Source: JBBQVS01 sp963792705
Lineage (GTDB): Bacteria; Chloroflexota; Ktedonobacteria; Ktedonobacterales; Ktedonobacteraceae
DNA length: 64,000 nucleotides
Direction of reading: 5' to 3'
Assembly (NCBI GenBank): GCA_963792705.1
Contig: CAWBXD010000013.1
Location: forward strand, 751,928 to 815,927
Shown piece after piece: positions 63,217 to 64,000 of this stretch (its first letter is position 1; every line of letters begins with the position of its first letter). The notes under the pieces are model-generated. The model saw nothing but the letters and a program-made list of their open reading frames with translations. It was not told the DNA's origin and made no database searches. The position numbers were made by a program, and so were the translations under genes.

Positions 63217-64000
63217 TTATGTCCGCTGACCAACCCCCACTTCTTGTTGTTGGTGAGTACGAATTGCCGGAAGAGAAAGACAAATGACCACAATAGAGAA
63301 ACTCACGGTGATAGCCGCTCCCAGGAATGGAATACCCCGACCAAAGCGGCTATACGCTTCACCCCCTGCTAATGGTCCAACAATACGGGTGATCAATTGG
63401 AGTGCTAAGTTTCCACCCTGTACACGTCCCTGCTCTCGTCCACTTACAAGCTGTGAGATCAAACTGCCAACGGATGGAATTACCAGAGCATCACCTAGTG
63501 TGATAATAAGTGTACTTACCACAACGAGAGGCATACTAGCGGTATTGGCTGCCATAAACAGCATGACAAATCCAACGACCTCACCAAAAAGCCCTATCAA
63601 GGCGAGCATAGCATCACCAACGATTGGTTGGAGCCATCTGACCAACACCCCTTGACCCACAATGTCAGTAAGCCCTGCAATTAAGAATACGATACCTATC
63701 GCTTCTGCATTCCAGTGCAGAACATCTTTCCCAAGTACTGGGATGATTGTTTGAAAGGCCATGATGGCTAACGCGAACAGAAAACTGGCGATCAGAAGCC
63801 CGCGTAGCTGCACCATCAAAACACCGCACGCAGAACGCTAAACGGATTGATCCTCGCCAAGCTTATGTCGGCGTTACGATACTCCTTTGGCAACGTCTCA
63901 GGAGAGTACATATAGCCCCAATGAGATTCGCGGGTCAGCCCCGCTATCACAAATAGTGGAGCTCGGTAGCCCAATATAGCAGTCAAAGCCCCAATACCAG
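63217..64000 (-). pseudogene. MFS transporter, frameshifted and cut by the window edge
   Basis: The C-terminal 200 residues (63217-63819) are an MFS half: LLIASFLFALAIMAFQTIIPVLG, AGLTDIVGQGVLVRWL, REQGRVQGGNLALQLITRIVGPLAGG. Upstream, another frame encodes GYRAPLFVIAGLT, PKEYRNADISLARINPFSVL and then stops in a TTTT run near 63826. One extra T would join the halves (RAVFLMVQLRG). It resembles drug exporters of the tetracycline/DHA1 type. Either a fresh frameshift or a sequence error. Confidence 0.82.

Overview
The window looks like an accessory-rich chromosomal stretch of a Ktedonobacteria-type Chloroflexota bacterium (Ktedonobacter/Dictyobacter-like). This placement is inferred from gene content and no marker gene confirms it. 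The signs are SARP/BTAD regulators, F420-type oxidoreductases (PPOX and LLM), a caspase-NB-ARC-WD40 protein, a type II UvrA paralogue, a mannosyl-3-phosphoglycerate synthase, many SRPBCC and ABM-type small proteins, and decayed IS66, ISL3 and IS3 elements. Base composition is mixed (roughly half GC) with clear AT-rich patches inside two defence-type genes.

Layout. 1-9.3 kb: the start of an acyl-CoA carboxylase subunit (minus), a mannosylglycerate-type compatible-solute pair (mpgS plus histidine phosphatase), a large secreted propeller/repeat protein, an orphan Imm5-like protein, a GMC oxidoreductase, a small conserved-looking protein and two tRNA-Ser genes. 9.5-29.7 kb: a defence-like region with a caspase-STAND-WD40 protein, a broken type IIG-like methylase, a PLD-helicase and a SARP regulator. 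It is interrupted by small metabolic genes (two DinB, PPOX, NmrA, cupin) and a TetR with a perfect operator. 29.7-40 kb: a cytochrome P450, a four-gene set ending in a coiled-coil Mrr-like nuclease, an LLM oxidoreductase, and an ArsR/SRPBCC cluster with a leaderless promoter and a perfect 54-bp palindrome over a second promoter. 39.5-49.2 kb: a graveyard of IS66, ISL3 and IS3 pieces, a tRNA-like 3' fragment and decayed copies of the type IIG tail and of the Mrr-nuclease 3' region. Between these lie a carboxylesterase and a BNR-repeat protein. 49.3-58.3 kb: the most unusual block. Two tandem small membrane peptides are followed by a minus-strand set (D-Ala-D-Ala ligase-like ATP-grasp, MFS, LuxR, stand-alone carrier protein, 67-aa protein). 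Divergent from it are two HTH-GNAT-like regulators, a 23-codon ORF with an ideal ribosome site, a SARP and an Sfp-type phosphopantetheinyl transferase. 58.3-64 kb: DUF2269 protein, ABM-like protein, RHH-VOC fusion, UvrA2-like ABC ATPase and a frameshifted MFS exporter running off the window.

How it fits together. Carrier protein, PPTase, ATP-grasp ligase, exporter and pathway regulators suggest a small cryptic biosynthetic unit, probably for an amino-acyl or peptide product; this is inference. The type IIG methylase and PLD-helicase suggest a restriction-like system whose methylase is now broken. Several genes carry single-base frame breaks, so some 'pseudogenes' could be sequencing errors.
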